Source: Planctomycetaceae bacterium (GTDB lineage Bacteria; Planctomycetota; Planctomycetia; Pirellulales; UBA1268). From it: a stretch of DNA of 6,888 nt. Made by a program: the position numbers and the translations under genes. The notes beneath the pieces are model-generated. The model was not told the DNA's origin. It did not search any database and was given only the letters and a program-made list of their open reading frames with translations. Below are positions 1 to 5,626 of this stretch, one piece after another; position 1 is the stretch's first letter, and the number at the start of each line of letters is the position of its first letter. The stretch is from contig CANGGC010000138.1 in the NCBI GenBank assembly GCA_947453125.1, positions 1 through 6,888 of the forward strand. Reading direction: 5' to 3'.

Positions 1-485
1 CCGGTGTAGGCGCCGTGGATCGCCGCGTCGCGGGCGGCGCTCGAGTCGCTGCCATGATGGCGCACCTCGAGGCCCGCATGGGCGACGACGAGCCGGCCGC
101 CGTCGAGGACGAGATGCCCCGGGAGCCCGGCGAGGAACTCCGCCACCTCGTCCCGGACCGCGACCGACTCGGCAGCGAGTTGCTCAAGCGACGCTTCGAG
201 CCCATGCCCCGGCTCCACCGGCTCTCCTTGTAGGGCCGCGGCGAGGCGAATGTCGTGGTTGCCGGCGACACCCAGGGCCCGCCCTGCCTCGACGAGCCGC
301 TTGACTCGCAAGACCACCGCCGGCGTGGCGGGGCCCCGGTCGACGAGATCCCCCACGAACACGAGCCTCCGCCCCTCCGGGTGCGGCCGGGCCGGATCGA
401 TCGGGTGGCCCAATCGCTCCATCAGGGCGACCAGTTCGGCGTCGCAGCCATGGACGTCGCCGATGATGTCGAATGCGGCCGGCAT
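1..485 (-). CDS. Pnkp-like metallophosphoesterase (phosphatase domain), C-terminus cut by window edge
   Basis: The minus-strand frame is open from an ATG at 485 to the left edge, giving 161 codons. It shows the calcineurin-like metallophosphoesterase motifs in order: GDVHG (residues 9-13), GDLVDRG (45-51), GNHD (75-78) and VVAHAG (133-138), which supply the Asp, His and Asn ligands of a two-metal site. Beyond these generic motifs, the phrases FDIIGDVHGC, HPEGRRLVFVGDLVDRGP, HGLEASLEQL and LDGGRLVVAHAG match my memory of the central 2',3'-phosphatase domain of bacterial polynucleotide kinase-phosphatase (Pnkp), an RNA end-healing enzyme. The protein begins exactly at that domain. The upstream frame stays open to a stop at 648-650 but has no P-loop and no ATG, GTG or TTG start, so no kinase domain is fused here. 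A weak GAGG lies 11 nt before the ATG. It is divergent from mqnE. Alternatives are a PrpE/ApaH-like dinucleoside tetraphosphatase or a PPP-family protein phosphatase. Whether a ligase-like C-terminal domain follows lies outside the window. Confidence 0.85.
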   Translation of the reverse strand, partial: MPAAFDIIGDVHGCDAELVALMERLGHPIDPARPHPEGRRLVFVGDLVDRGPATPAVVLRVKRLVEAGRALGVAGNHDIRLAAALQGEPVEPGHGLEASLEQLAAESVAVRDEVAEFLAGLPGHLVLDGGRLVVAHAGLEVRHHGSDSSAARDAAIHGAYT

Positions 486-709
486 GGCGGGGGGCGCCTC
501 GGAGGGGCCGTCACGATACCCCAGCGGGCTCCCGGCTGCCGAGGCTCGACCGGCAAAGGGGGGGGAGGCCTGGCCCCCCGAAACCCACTTTTCAGCCCCG
601 TTATCAGCCTCGGGAAAGTGCGTGTTGCCGAACCGGGCCGAATGCGGTTAGCTGGGCAGTAGCGAGGGTGAAACCCCACCGCAGTCCCTCATTCCCGGAG
701 AATCCTCCC
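486..709. promoter_or_regulatory. Divergent intergenic region between the phosphatase gene and mqnE
   Basis: This 224-bp spacer should hold the promoters of both divergent genes. I see no convincing pair of -35 and -10 boxes. The best plus-strand guess is TTGCCG at 625-630 followed 17 nt later by TTAGCT at 648-653, which matches the -10 consensus at only three of six positions. On the minus strand a TGATAA-like box lies in the reverse complement around 604-609. A run of eight G (558-565) is followed by CCCCCC (574-579) and could fold on either strand. No coding potential was recognised. Confidence 0.35.
697..700 (+). promoter_or_regulatory. Ribosome binding site of mqnE
   Basis: GGAG lies nine bases before the ATG at 710. 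It decides the start against an in-frame upstream ATG at 473, which would add 79 residues of arginine- and proline-rich sequence unlike any MqnE N-terminus. Confidence 0.7.
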
Positions 710-1852
710 ATGATCCGTGCCGCCGTCCCCTCCCTCGATCGGGTGCGCGAGAAGGTCGAGGCGGGGCAACGCCTCGACGCCGCCGAGGCGGAGATGCTGT
801 GGGACGAGCGCATCGATCTCCACGAACTCGGTGAGCTTGCCAACCTCGTCCGCGAGCGGAAGAACGGCAACGCCGGCTACTACAACATCAACACCCACCT
901 CAATCCCACGAACGTCTGCGTCTACCGCTGCACGTTTTGTGCCTTCCGGGCCGATCTCCGCGACGCCCGCGGCTACGTGATGGAGGCGGAGCAGATCCTC
1001 GCCCGCGGCAAAGAGGCGGTCGACGCCGGCAGCACCGAGATGCACATCGTCGGCGGTCTCCACCACCAGAAGGACTACGACTGGTATCTGAACATCGTCC
1101 GCCTTCTCCACGACCACTATCCCACGCTCCATCTCAAGGCTTGGACGCCGGTGGAGATCAACTGGTTTCAGCACCTCACGAAGCGGTCCCTCCGCGACAT
1201 TCTCGTCGAGCTCAAAGACGCTGGCCTCGGCAGCCTCCCCGGCGGCGGGGCCGAGATCTTCCATCCGGAGGTCCGCGACAAGATCTGCGAGCATAAGGCC
1301 GACACGCGCGAGTGGTTTGCCGTCCATCGCATGGCTCATGAGCTGGGCTTGAGGAGCAACGCCACGATGCTCTACGGCCACATCGAGAACGCCTTCCACC
1401 GCACCGATCATCTCCTCCGTCTCCGCCAACTCCAGGACGAGACAGGGGGCTTCCAGACCTTCATCCCCCTCGCCTTCCATCCGGAAAATACGCGTCTCTC
1501 CCACCTCCCCAAGCCGTCGGCGACGATGAGCCTGCGGACGATGGCCGTGTCGCGGCTCGTCCTCGATAACTTCGACCACATCAAGGCCTACTGGATCATG
1601 CTCGGGATCGGCACGGCCCAGGCCTCGCTCGCTTACGGCGCCGACGACCTCGACGGCACCGTCCGCCACGAACTGATCTATCACGACGCCGGGGCGACGA
1701 CCCCCGAGATCCTCTCGGTGGAGCAGATTCAAGCGTTGATTCGCGAGGCGGGCCGCGATCCTGTCGAGCGCGACACGCTCTACCACGCCGTCGAGCGTGA
1801 TGCGGCCGGCTGGAAGGCCGGCGCGAAGCTCGCCATCGGCAGTCAGGCGTAG
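710..1852 (+). CDS. mqnE: Aminofutalosine synthase MqnE (radical SAM)
   Basis: This 380-residue protein is a radical SAM enzyme of the futalosine route to menaquinone. MqnE joins the 5'-deoxyadenosyl radical from SAM to 3-[(1-carboxyvinyl)oxy]benzoate, the product of MqnA, giving aminofutalosine with loss of CO2. The [4Fe-4S] cysteines are visible as CVYRCTFC (C70, C74, C77), the CxxxCxxC pattern. Family phrases include GGGAEIFHPEVRDKIC, LRSNATMLYGHIE and FIPLAFHPENT, the last of which favours MqnE over the related MqnC. Length fits the family (about 370-390 residues), so the gene looks complete. The start at 710 is supported by a GGAG nine bases upstream. No other mqn gene is in the window, so the pathway is scattered here. 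The last 10 bp overlap the stop end of the convergent small gene at 1843-2133. Presence of the gene implies menaquinone-based respiration in the organism. Confidence 0.95.
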   Translation: MIRAAVPSLDRVREKVEAGQRLDAAEAEMLWDERIDLHELGELANLVRERKNGNAGYYNINTHLNPTNVCVYRCTFCAFRADLRDARGYVMEAEQILARGKEAVDAGSTEMHIVGGLHHQKDYDWYLNIVRLLHDHYPTLHLKAWTPVEINWFQHLTKRSLRDILVELKDAGLGSLPGGGAEIFHPEVRDKICEHKADTREWFAVHRMAHELGLRSNATMLYGHIENAFHRTDHLLRLRQLQDETGGFQTFIPLAFHPENTRLSHLPKPSATMSLRTMAVSRLVLDNFDHIKAYWIMLGIGTAQASLAYGADDLDGTVRHELIYHDAGATTPEILSVEQIQALIREAGRDPVERDTLYHAVERDAAGWKAGAKLAIGSQA

Positions 1853-2133
1853 TTGACGGCCGCGGCGATGTTCTCGGCGAAGCTCCGGGCGGAGTCGACG
1901 GCGAGGTCATTGGCGCAGAAGCCATTGACGACGATCGCGGCCCCGCCTTCGCAGTCCATCGCCACGACCGTCACCATCACCCCGGCCTGCGTCTGCGTGC
2001 CGCCGAGGGTGACCTTTCCCGGGGCGACCGGATCGAAGACGGTAAATCCGGCGTTGACCATCGCCTGCTGCGCCACTTGGAGGGCGAGGAGCGGGGCGAT
2101 TGGCTTCTTGAATCCGTAGGCGAAGTAGTACAT
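1843..2133 (-). CDS. Unrecognised 96-residue protein
   Basis: I do not recognise this family. The frame runs from an ATG at 2133 to a TGA at 1843-1845. A clear GAGGAG (2140-2145 on the minus strand) six bases before the ATG supports this start over the longer open frame from 2295, which would run into the toxin-antitoxin start region. The product starts MYYFAYGFKKPIAPL, has a helix-prone segment (ALQVAQQAMVNAG), then alternating hydrophobic stretches (VMVTVVAMDC, AAIVVNGFC) that look like beta strands, and a final amphipathic helix (DSARSFAENIAAAV). It has two cysteines, no signal peptide and no membrane segment. The order suggests a small soluble alpha/beta fold. Its 3' end overlaps mqnE by 10 bp tail to tail, and its promoter is back to back with the toxin-antitoxin operon. 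That arrangement leaves open an unrelated housekeeping role or shared regulation with the operon. Coding style resembles its neighbours. Confidence 0.72.
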   Translation of the reverse strand: MYYFAYGFKKPIAPLLALQVAQQAMVNAGFTVFDPVAPGKVTLGGTQTQAGVMVTVVAMDCEGGAAIVVNGFCANDLAVDSARSFAENIAAAVNYA

Positions 2134-2139
2134 CTGCGG

Positions 2140-2145
2140 CTCCTC
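2140..2145 (-). promoter_or_regulatory. Ribosome binding site of the 96-residue protein gene
   Basis: GAGGAG on the minus strand, six bases before the ATG at 2133. It fixes the start of the otherwise unrecognised gene. Confidence 0.75.
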
Positions 2146-2168
2146 ACTCGGGGGCAATTCTGGCCGCG

Positions 2169-2220
2169 GAGTATAGCCGCCGGCCGACGGCGCGGCGCCT
2201 CGATGAGCCTCGCTATACTC
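2169..2220. promoter_or_regulatory. Symmetric divergent promoter/operator candidate
   Basis: GAGTATAGC (2169-2177) and GCTATACTC (2212-2220) are a perfect 9-bp inverted repeat with 34 bp between the arms. Each arm contains TATACT reading outward: 2175 to 2170 on the minus strand and 2214-2219 on the plus strand. These are good -10 boxes for the small gene at 2133 (leader of about 30 nt) and for the antitoxin gene at 2289 (leader of about 60 nt). With 17-nt spacers the two -35 positions would fall on the same bases, about 2191-2198, where no TTGACA-like sequence is seen. The arm centres are 43 bp apart, close to four helical turns. A smaller hairpin, CGCCG/CGGCG (2178-2182 and 2188-2192), sits inside. 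The repeat may be two promoters, an antitoxin operator, or both. Confidence 0.5.
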
Positions 2221-2288
2221 TTCAGGGAATCGCGAGGGCAACGGAAACGATTTCGAATCCCCTGCGACCTTCCTCCAGAGAGGCCCGC

Positions 2289-2525
2289 ATGACAACCCTG
2301 CAGGAAATCATCGCCGCGGCCAAGACTTTGAGCGCGGCCGACCGGCTGCGACTAATCGATGCGGTGTGGGACGGCGCTTCGCCGGAGAGTTGGCCGAGGC
2401 CGAGCCAGAAGTGGATCGAGGAAGTTCAGCAACGCTCGGCCGACTACGACGCCGGTCGGATGCCCGCCACTCCTTGGCCAGCGGTGAAGGCCCGGGCCCG
2501 GCGCGAGGCCGGTCTCGATGGCTGA
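2289..2525 (+). CDS. Type II antitoxin, addiction-module (TIGR02574-like) family
   Basis: The product is a 78-residue protein. The N-terminal part LQEIIAAAKTLSAADRLRLIDAVWDGA is the helix pair typical of the putative addiction module component family TIGR02574. The C-terminal part, with DYDAGRMPATPWPAVKARAR, matches that family's usual ending (a short helix, a proline-tryptophan turn, then a basic helix). Antitoxins of this type bind and block a RelE/ParE-type toxin through the C-terminal segment. Many type II antitoxins also repress their own operon, but I see no obvious DNA-binding domain here. The start is supported by GAGAGG (2278-2283), five bases before the ATG. The gene overlaps the toxin gene by 8 bp, so the two are translationally coupled. 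The inverted repeat at 2169-2220 is the likely promoter and control region. Confidence 0.85.
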   Translation: MTTLQEIIAAAKTLSAADRLRLIDAVWDGASPESWPRPSQKWIEEVQQRSADYDAGRMPATPWPAVKARARREAGLDG

Positions 2526-2811
2526 CATGGTCGTCCTCGAGGCTGCGGCAGCCGAGTACGCGGTCGCGCTGCGGTGGTACGCCGAGCGAAGCGTCGCCGC
2601 TGCCGAGGGATTCGAGACGGCGATCTCTCAGGCGATTGAGGCGATCGCCCTTCAGCCGCTCTGGTATCCGGCGTGCGATGAACGCCATCGGTTCGTCATG
2701 GTTCGCGGCTATCCGTATCAGTTGATCTACCGCCTCGACAGCCCTGATTCCCTGGTGGTGGTTGCCGTGGCCCATGGCAGCCGTGAGCCGACCTTCTGGT
2801 TGGGGCGGTGA
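2518..2811 (+). CDS. Type II toxin, RelE/ParE superfamily
   Basis: The product is a 97-residue protein. It begins with a hydrophobic strand (MADMVVLEAAAAEY) and two helices (ALRWYAERS and the region of GFETAISQAIEAIAL). The basic beta-sheet end reads RFVMVRGYPYQLIYRL (residues 58-73), followed by LVVVAVAHGSREPTFW. The phrase with a basic residue, Y-P-Y, hydrophobics and Y-R, followed by a VVAVAHG strand, is characteristic of RelE/ParE plasmid-stabilisation toxins. Family members cleave ribosome-bound mRNA (RelE) or poison gyrase (ParE), and the sequence alone does not tell me which applies. Length fits the family and the frame is intact, so it looks functional. The ATG at 2518 overlaps the antitoxin stop; GAGG at 2505-2508 lies nine bases before it. 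A second in-frame ATG at 2527 is an alternative start. Confidence 0.88.
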   Translation: MADMVVLEAAAAEYAVALRWYAERSVAAAEGFETAISQAIEAIALQPLWYPACDERHRFVMVRGYPYQLIYRLDSPDSLVVVAVAHGSREPTFWLGR

Positions 2812-2820
2812 TCCCCCGCG

Positions 2821-2851
2821 GAAGCAAAGGAGCCCAGCCCTTTTTCGCTTC
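2821..2851. terminator. Candidate bidirectional terminator between toxin gene and recG
   Basis: In the 41-bp convergent spacer, GAAGC (2821-2825) pairs with GCTTC (2847-2851), and AAAGG (2826-2830) with CCTTT (2839-2843). There is a 3-nt bulge (2844-2846) and an 8-nt loop. The run of five T (2841-2845) lies in the 3' arm rather than after it, so this is not a textbook intrinsic terminator. Position between two converging genes supports the call. Confidence 0.45.
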
Positions 2852-2852
2852 G

Positions 2853-5075
2853 TCACCCGATCTGCGCGAGTCCCAGCGTTTCCCCCCAGCGCTTCTGGAT
2901 CAGCTGGCGGAGGCGGGCCAACTGCGGGTCGGCGAGGAGCGGATCGCGCTCGAACAATGCAAGCGCGTCGCGGCGGGCTTCGGCGACGACCGACGCGTCG
3001 CGGAGAAGATCGGCGAGATACATCGGCGGGGCGCCGCTCTGCCGTGAGCCGACAAGATCGCCGGGGCCGCGAAGGAGCAAGTCCTGTTCGGCGAGCTCGA
3101 AGCCGTCGGTCGTGGCGACGAAGGCATCGATCCGCGGGCAGGCTCCCTCCGCCTCTCCCGTCACGGCGCCGCAGATGCCGCGGGTGGCGCCGCGGGCGAC
3201 GCGGCCGCGGAGCTGATGGAGCTGGGCCAAGCCGAATGAATCGGCGTCGAGGATCGTCATCAAGGTCGCATTGGGGACGTCGATCCCGACCTCGATGACA
3301 CTCGTCGCCACGAGGACATCGATCTCACCGGCGCGAAACTTCTCCATCACTTCTTGTTTTTTCTTCGTCGGCATCCGGCCATGGACGAGCCCCAATCGAA
3401 AGGCCTCGAGGGGACCGTTGGAGAGATGCTCATGGGCGCTCGAGATGCTCTCGAGGCCGCGCTTCGATTCCTCGACGGCCGGAACGACGACATACCCTTG
3501 TCGCCCCTCGCGGAGCTTGCGGCGGAAAAAATCCCACCAGGAGTCGGCCTGCTCCGGGCCGACCCGGTAGGTCGCCACCGGCTGTCGCCCCGGCGGCTGC
3601 TCGTCGAGCGTCGAGACGTCGAGATCGCCGTAGACGGCATGGGCGACGGTCCGCGGGATCGGCGTCGCCGTCATCAGGAGGGTGTGGGGATCGGTGTGTC
3701 CCTGCTGGAGGAGCCCGCGTTGGACGACGCCAAAGCGGTGCTGCTCGTCGATGACGACGAGCGCCAGATTGCGAAACCGGGCCTCGCCGCACACAAGCGC
3801 CTGCGTGCCGACGACGATCTGCGCTTCCCCCGATGCGATCCGCTCGAGGGCCGCCGCGCGGCGTTTCGCCGTCTGCCCCCCCAGCAGGAGCTCGACGCGG
3901 ACGCCACTGGCACGCACCCGTCCCTCCTGTTCGCCGAGGAGCCGCTCGAGGGTGGCAAGGTGCTGGCGGGCCAAGAGCTCCGTCGGGGCCATGAGCGCCG
4001 CCTGATAGCCGGTCGCCCGGCCATCGGGCCCCGCGGGTGCACCGGGGATCCGCGCGGCGACCGCGGCGAGGATCAGATAGAGGGCGACGGCCGTCTTGCC
4101 GCTGCCGACATCCCCCTGGAGGAGCCGGTTCATCGGCTCCGGGCGGGCCATGTCGGCGGCAATCTCGGCGCAGACGCGCGACTGGGCCGCCGTGAACTCA
4201 TACGGAAAGCGGGCACGGATGCGGCCGTCGATGCGGGCGTCGAGGGGGATCGATGGGGCGGCACGGCGCTGCTGCTGCCGGCCACGGTGGATCCGTAGGG
4301 CGAGCTGGAGCATGAACAGCTCCTCGTAGACGAAGCGTCGCCGGGCGGTGTCGATCATCTCCTTGCTCGACGGGCAATGGATCTCGCGGAGGGCCGTGCC
4401 GATCGGGAGGAGCCCCTTGGCGGCGAGGAGATCGGCGGGCAGTGCTTCCGGGGGGAGATCAGCGGAATGGTCGAGTGCCGCGAGGACCGCCACGCGAACA
4501 TGCGACTGGAGCACCCCCTCGGCGAGCGGATAGACGGCGAGCCATTCCGACGCGTTGGCCCGCTCCCCAGCCTGGAGCCAGCGGACCTCCGGATGGGGAA
4601 ACTCCCACTGCCCGGATGCCCGCTTCGGCGCCCCGGCGATCACCACCTTCTGCCCAACAGAAAACCGCTTCGCCATGAACGGCATGTTGAACCAGACCGC
4701 GCGGATGATGCCATCCTCGCAGGCGAGGCGGATGACGAGCATCTGCCGGCCGCCGCCGGTCGTCCGCGATGTCGCTTCGATGACGTCGCCCACGAGTGAG
4801 GCATGCTCGCCGGCGACGAGCGCCTTGACGGCATGGGCGCCGGAGAAGTCGCGGTAGTCGCGGGGGAAATGCATGAGCGCGTCGGCCGCCGTGACCAGGC
4901 CGAGCTTCCGCAGCTTTTCGGCCCGGAGCGTGCCGACGCCCGGCAGCCGCTCGAGCGGGGTCGAGAGGCTTCGGGGCCTCCCTTCACCCGGTGACGGGCG
5001 CGCCACGCCAGCGATTGCCGACGGCAGAGGGGCGGCGGGAGGCGGTGAGGCGGCGGGGTTTTCGGGGGTGGGCAT
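2853..5075 (-). CDS. recG: ATP-dependent DNA helicase RecG
   Basis: This 740-residue superfamily 2 helicase reverses stalled replication forks and unwinds R-loops and branched DNA. Order: a proline/alanine-rich tail (about 1-36); a helix-hairpin-like segment, LERLPGVGTLRAEKLRKLGL (41-60); the OB-fold wedge that binds the branch point (about 80-170); helicase lobe 1 with Walker A GDVGSGKT (321-328), the DEQH box (443-446) and TATP (469-472); lobe 2 with TSVIEVGIDV (591-600) and motif VI QLHQLRGRVARG (618-629); and the translocation motif region LLLRGPGDLVGSRQSG (666-681). E. coli RecG has 693 residues; the extra length is the N-terminal tail plus a short insert near 342-356. Motif VI has Ala627 where the family usually has Gly (GRVGRG). 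The ATG has no Shine-Dalgarno site; see the leader feature. The gene follows rnhA after a 59-nt spacer and converges with the toxin gene. Confidence 0.97.
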   Translation of the reverse strand: MPTPENPAASPPPAAPLPSAIAGVARPSPGEGRPRSLSTPLERLPGVGTLRAEKLRKLGLVTAADALMHFPRDYRDFSGAHAVKALVAGEHASLVGDVIEATSRTTGGGRQMLVIRLACEDGIIRAVWFNMPFMAKRFSVGQKVVIAGAPKRASGQWEFPHPEVRWLQAGERANASEWLAVYPLAEGVLQSHVRVAVLAALDHSADLPPEALPADLLAAKGLLPIGTALREIHCPSSKEMIDTARRRFVYEELFMLQLALRIHRGRQQQRRAAPSIPLDARIDGRIRARFPYEFTAAQSRVCAEIAADMARPEPMNRLLQGDVGSGKTAVALYLILAAVAARIPGAPAGPDGRATGYQAALMAPTELLARQHLATLERLLGEQEGRVRASGVRVELLLGGQTAKRRAAALERIASGEAQIVVGTQALVCGEARFRNLALVVIDEQHRFGVVQRGLLQQGHTDPHTLLMTATPIPRTVAHAVYGDLDVSTLDEQPPGRQPVATYRVGPEQADSWWDFFRRKLREGRQGYVVVPAVEESKRGLESISSAHEHLSNGPLEAFRLGLVHGRMPTKKKQEVMEKFRAGEIDVLVATSVIEVGIDVPNATLMTILDADSFGLAQLHQLRGRVARGATRGICGAVTGEAEGACPRIDAFVATTDGFELAEQDLLLRGPGDLVGSRQSGAPPMYLADLLRDASVVAEARRDALALFERDPLLADPQLARLRQLIQKRWGETLGLAQIG

Positions 5076-5134
5076 GTGGGGAGTTTATCGGTTCCCCTGC
5101 CGGGAGCCTCGGCACCGGCCCGAGGCAGCAGGTG
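5076..5134 (-). promoter_or_regulatory. rnhA-recG spacer: hairpin plus possible leaderless recG promoter
   Basis: On the minus strand, the rnhA stop is followed after two bases by an imperfect hairpin. Its outer arms CCTGC/GCAGG are at 5128-5132 and 5096-5100, and its inner arms GCCTCGG/CCGAGGC are at 5120-5126 and 5106-5112, with a 7-nt loop. It has no U-tract, so it may be a weak terminator, attenuator or RNA stabiliser. Closer to recG, TAAACT (5087 to 5082) lies six bases before the ATG, the spacing expected for a leaderless start, and no Shine-Dalgarno site sits in the usual window. A second, smaller hairpin (GGGGA/TCCCC, 5093-5097 with 5078-5082) overlaps the -10-like box and competes with the first hairpin for bases 5096-5097. 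No good -35 is visible. Confidence 0.4.
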
Positions 5135-5605
5135 TCAACCCTTTTTCAGCAGCGGCTGGTAGGCCGCCACGGCCATCTTGTCGCAGGCCTCGTTCTCCGC
5201 ATGGCCAGCGTGGCCGGCGACGTGGGTGAAGCGGACGGAGTGCTCGGTGACGAGCCGGTCGAGCTCGCGCCACAGGTCTTCATTCTTGATCGGCACGAGT
5301 TTGCCGCCATCCTTTCGCTTCCAGCCCTGCTGCTTCCACTTCGGGAGCCAGTCGGAGATTCCGGTGCCAACGTAGACGCTGTCGGTGACGAGCTCGACGC
5401 GCGTCGGCCGCTTGAGCTTGGAAAGGCCGCGGACGGCGGCCGTCAGCTCCATGCGGTTGTTGGTCGACACCGGCTCGTTGCCGGAGTCGCGCGACTCCTT
5501 CCCGCTCCCCGGGTGTCGGAGAATGTAGGCCCAGCCACCGGGGCCGGGATTGCCGCTGCAGGCGCCGTCCGTGAACAGCACCACCTCGACCGCGTCGCCT
5601 GCCAT
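5135..5605 (-). CDS. rnhA: Ribonuclease HI
   Basis: This 156-residue enzyme cuts the RNA strand of RNA-DNA hybrids (R-loops, primer remnants) in the cytoplasm. All catalytic residues known from E. coli RNase HI are visible: Asp13 in FTDGACSGNPGPGG, Glu53 in NNRMELTA, Asp75 in LVTDSVYV, His132 in VAGHAGHAENEACD and Asp142 at the end of that segment. The basic protrusion (KWKQQGWKRKDGG, about 89-101) that grips the hybrid is present, so this is type HI of the E. coli form. Length is essentially that of E. coli RNase HI (155 residues). The start has an excellent GAGGAGG five bases upstream. It lies 58 nt downstream of the sensor kinase gene and 59 nt upstream of recG, on the same strand. Pairing with recG makes sense because both enzymes act on R-loops; co-transcription is inferred. 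Confidence 0.97.
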   Translation of the reverse strand: MAGDAVEVVLFTDGACSGNPGPGGWAYILRHPGSGKESRDSGNEPVSTNNRMELTAAVRGLSKLKRPTRVELVTDSVYVGTGISDWLPKWKQQGWKRKDGGKLVPIKNEDLWRELDRLVTEHSVRFTHVAGHAGHAENEACDKMAVAAYQPLLKKG

Positions 5606-5610
5606 CGCCG

Positions 5611-5617
5611 CCTCCTC
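5611..5617 (-). promoter_or_regulatory. Strong ribosome binding site of rnhA
   Basis: GAGGAGG on the minus strand, five bases before the ATG at 5605. It is the strongest Shine-Dalgarno match in the window and contrasts with recG, which has none in place. Confidence 0.85.
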
Positions 5618-5626
5618 GAGCCCGAT

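Noticed and set aside
644..682. Possible structured leader (riboswitch-like) before mqnE: GCGGT/ACCGC and GGGT/ACCC arms.
   Set aside because: The arms are only 5 and 4 bp, and no known riboswitch consensus was recognised; such short pairs are expected by chance in GC-rich DNA.
473..709. Upstream extension of mqnE from an ATG at 473.
   Set aside because: The extension is arginine/proline-rich, overlaps the start of the divergent phosphatase gene, and the ATG at 710 has a ribosome binding site and gives the usual family length.
689..1786. Long open frame (365 codons) antisense to mqnE.
   Set aside because: It is the shadow of a GC-rich gene on the other strand. The mqnE frame has clear family motifs; the antisense product has none.
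2134..2295. Longer version of the 96-residue gene starting at 2295 (150 residues).
   Set aside because: The extra residues are proline-rich without pattern, would cover the divergent promoter and the antitoxin start, and lack a ribosome binding site, whereas the ATG at 2133 has GAGGAG six bases upstream.
3354..4298. Long plus-strand open frame (314 codons) opposite recG.
   Set aside because: It is antisense to the conserved helicase core of recG. Its length is explained by codon bias in GC-rich DNA, and no domain was recognised.
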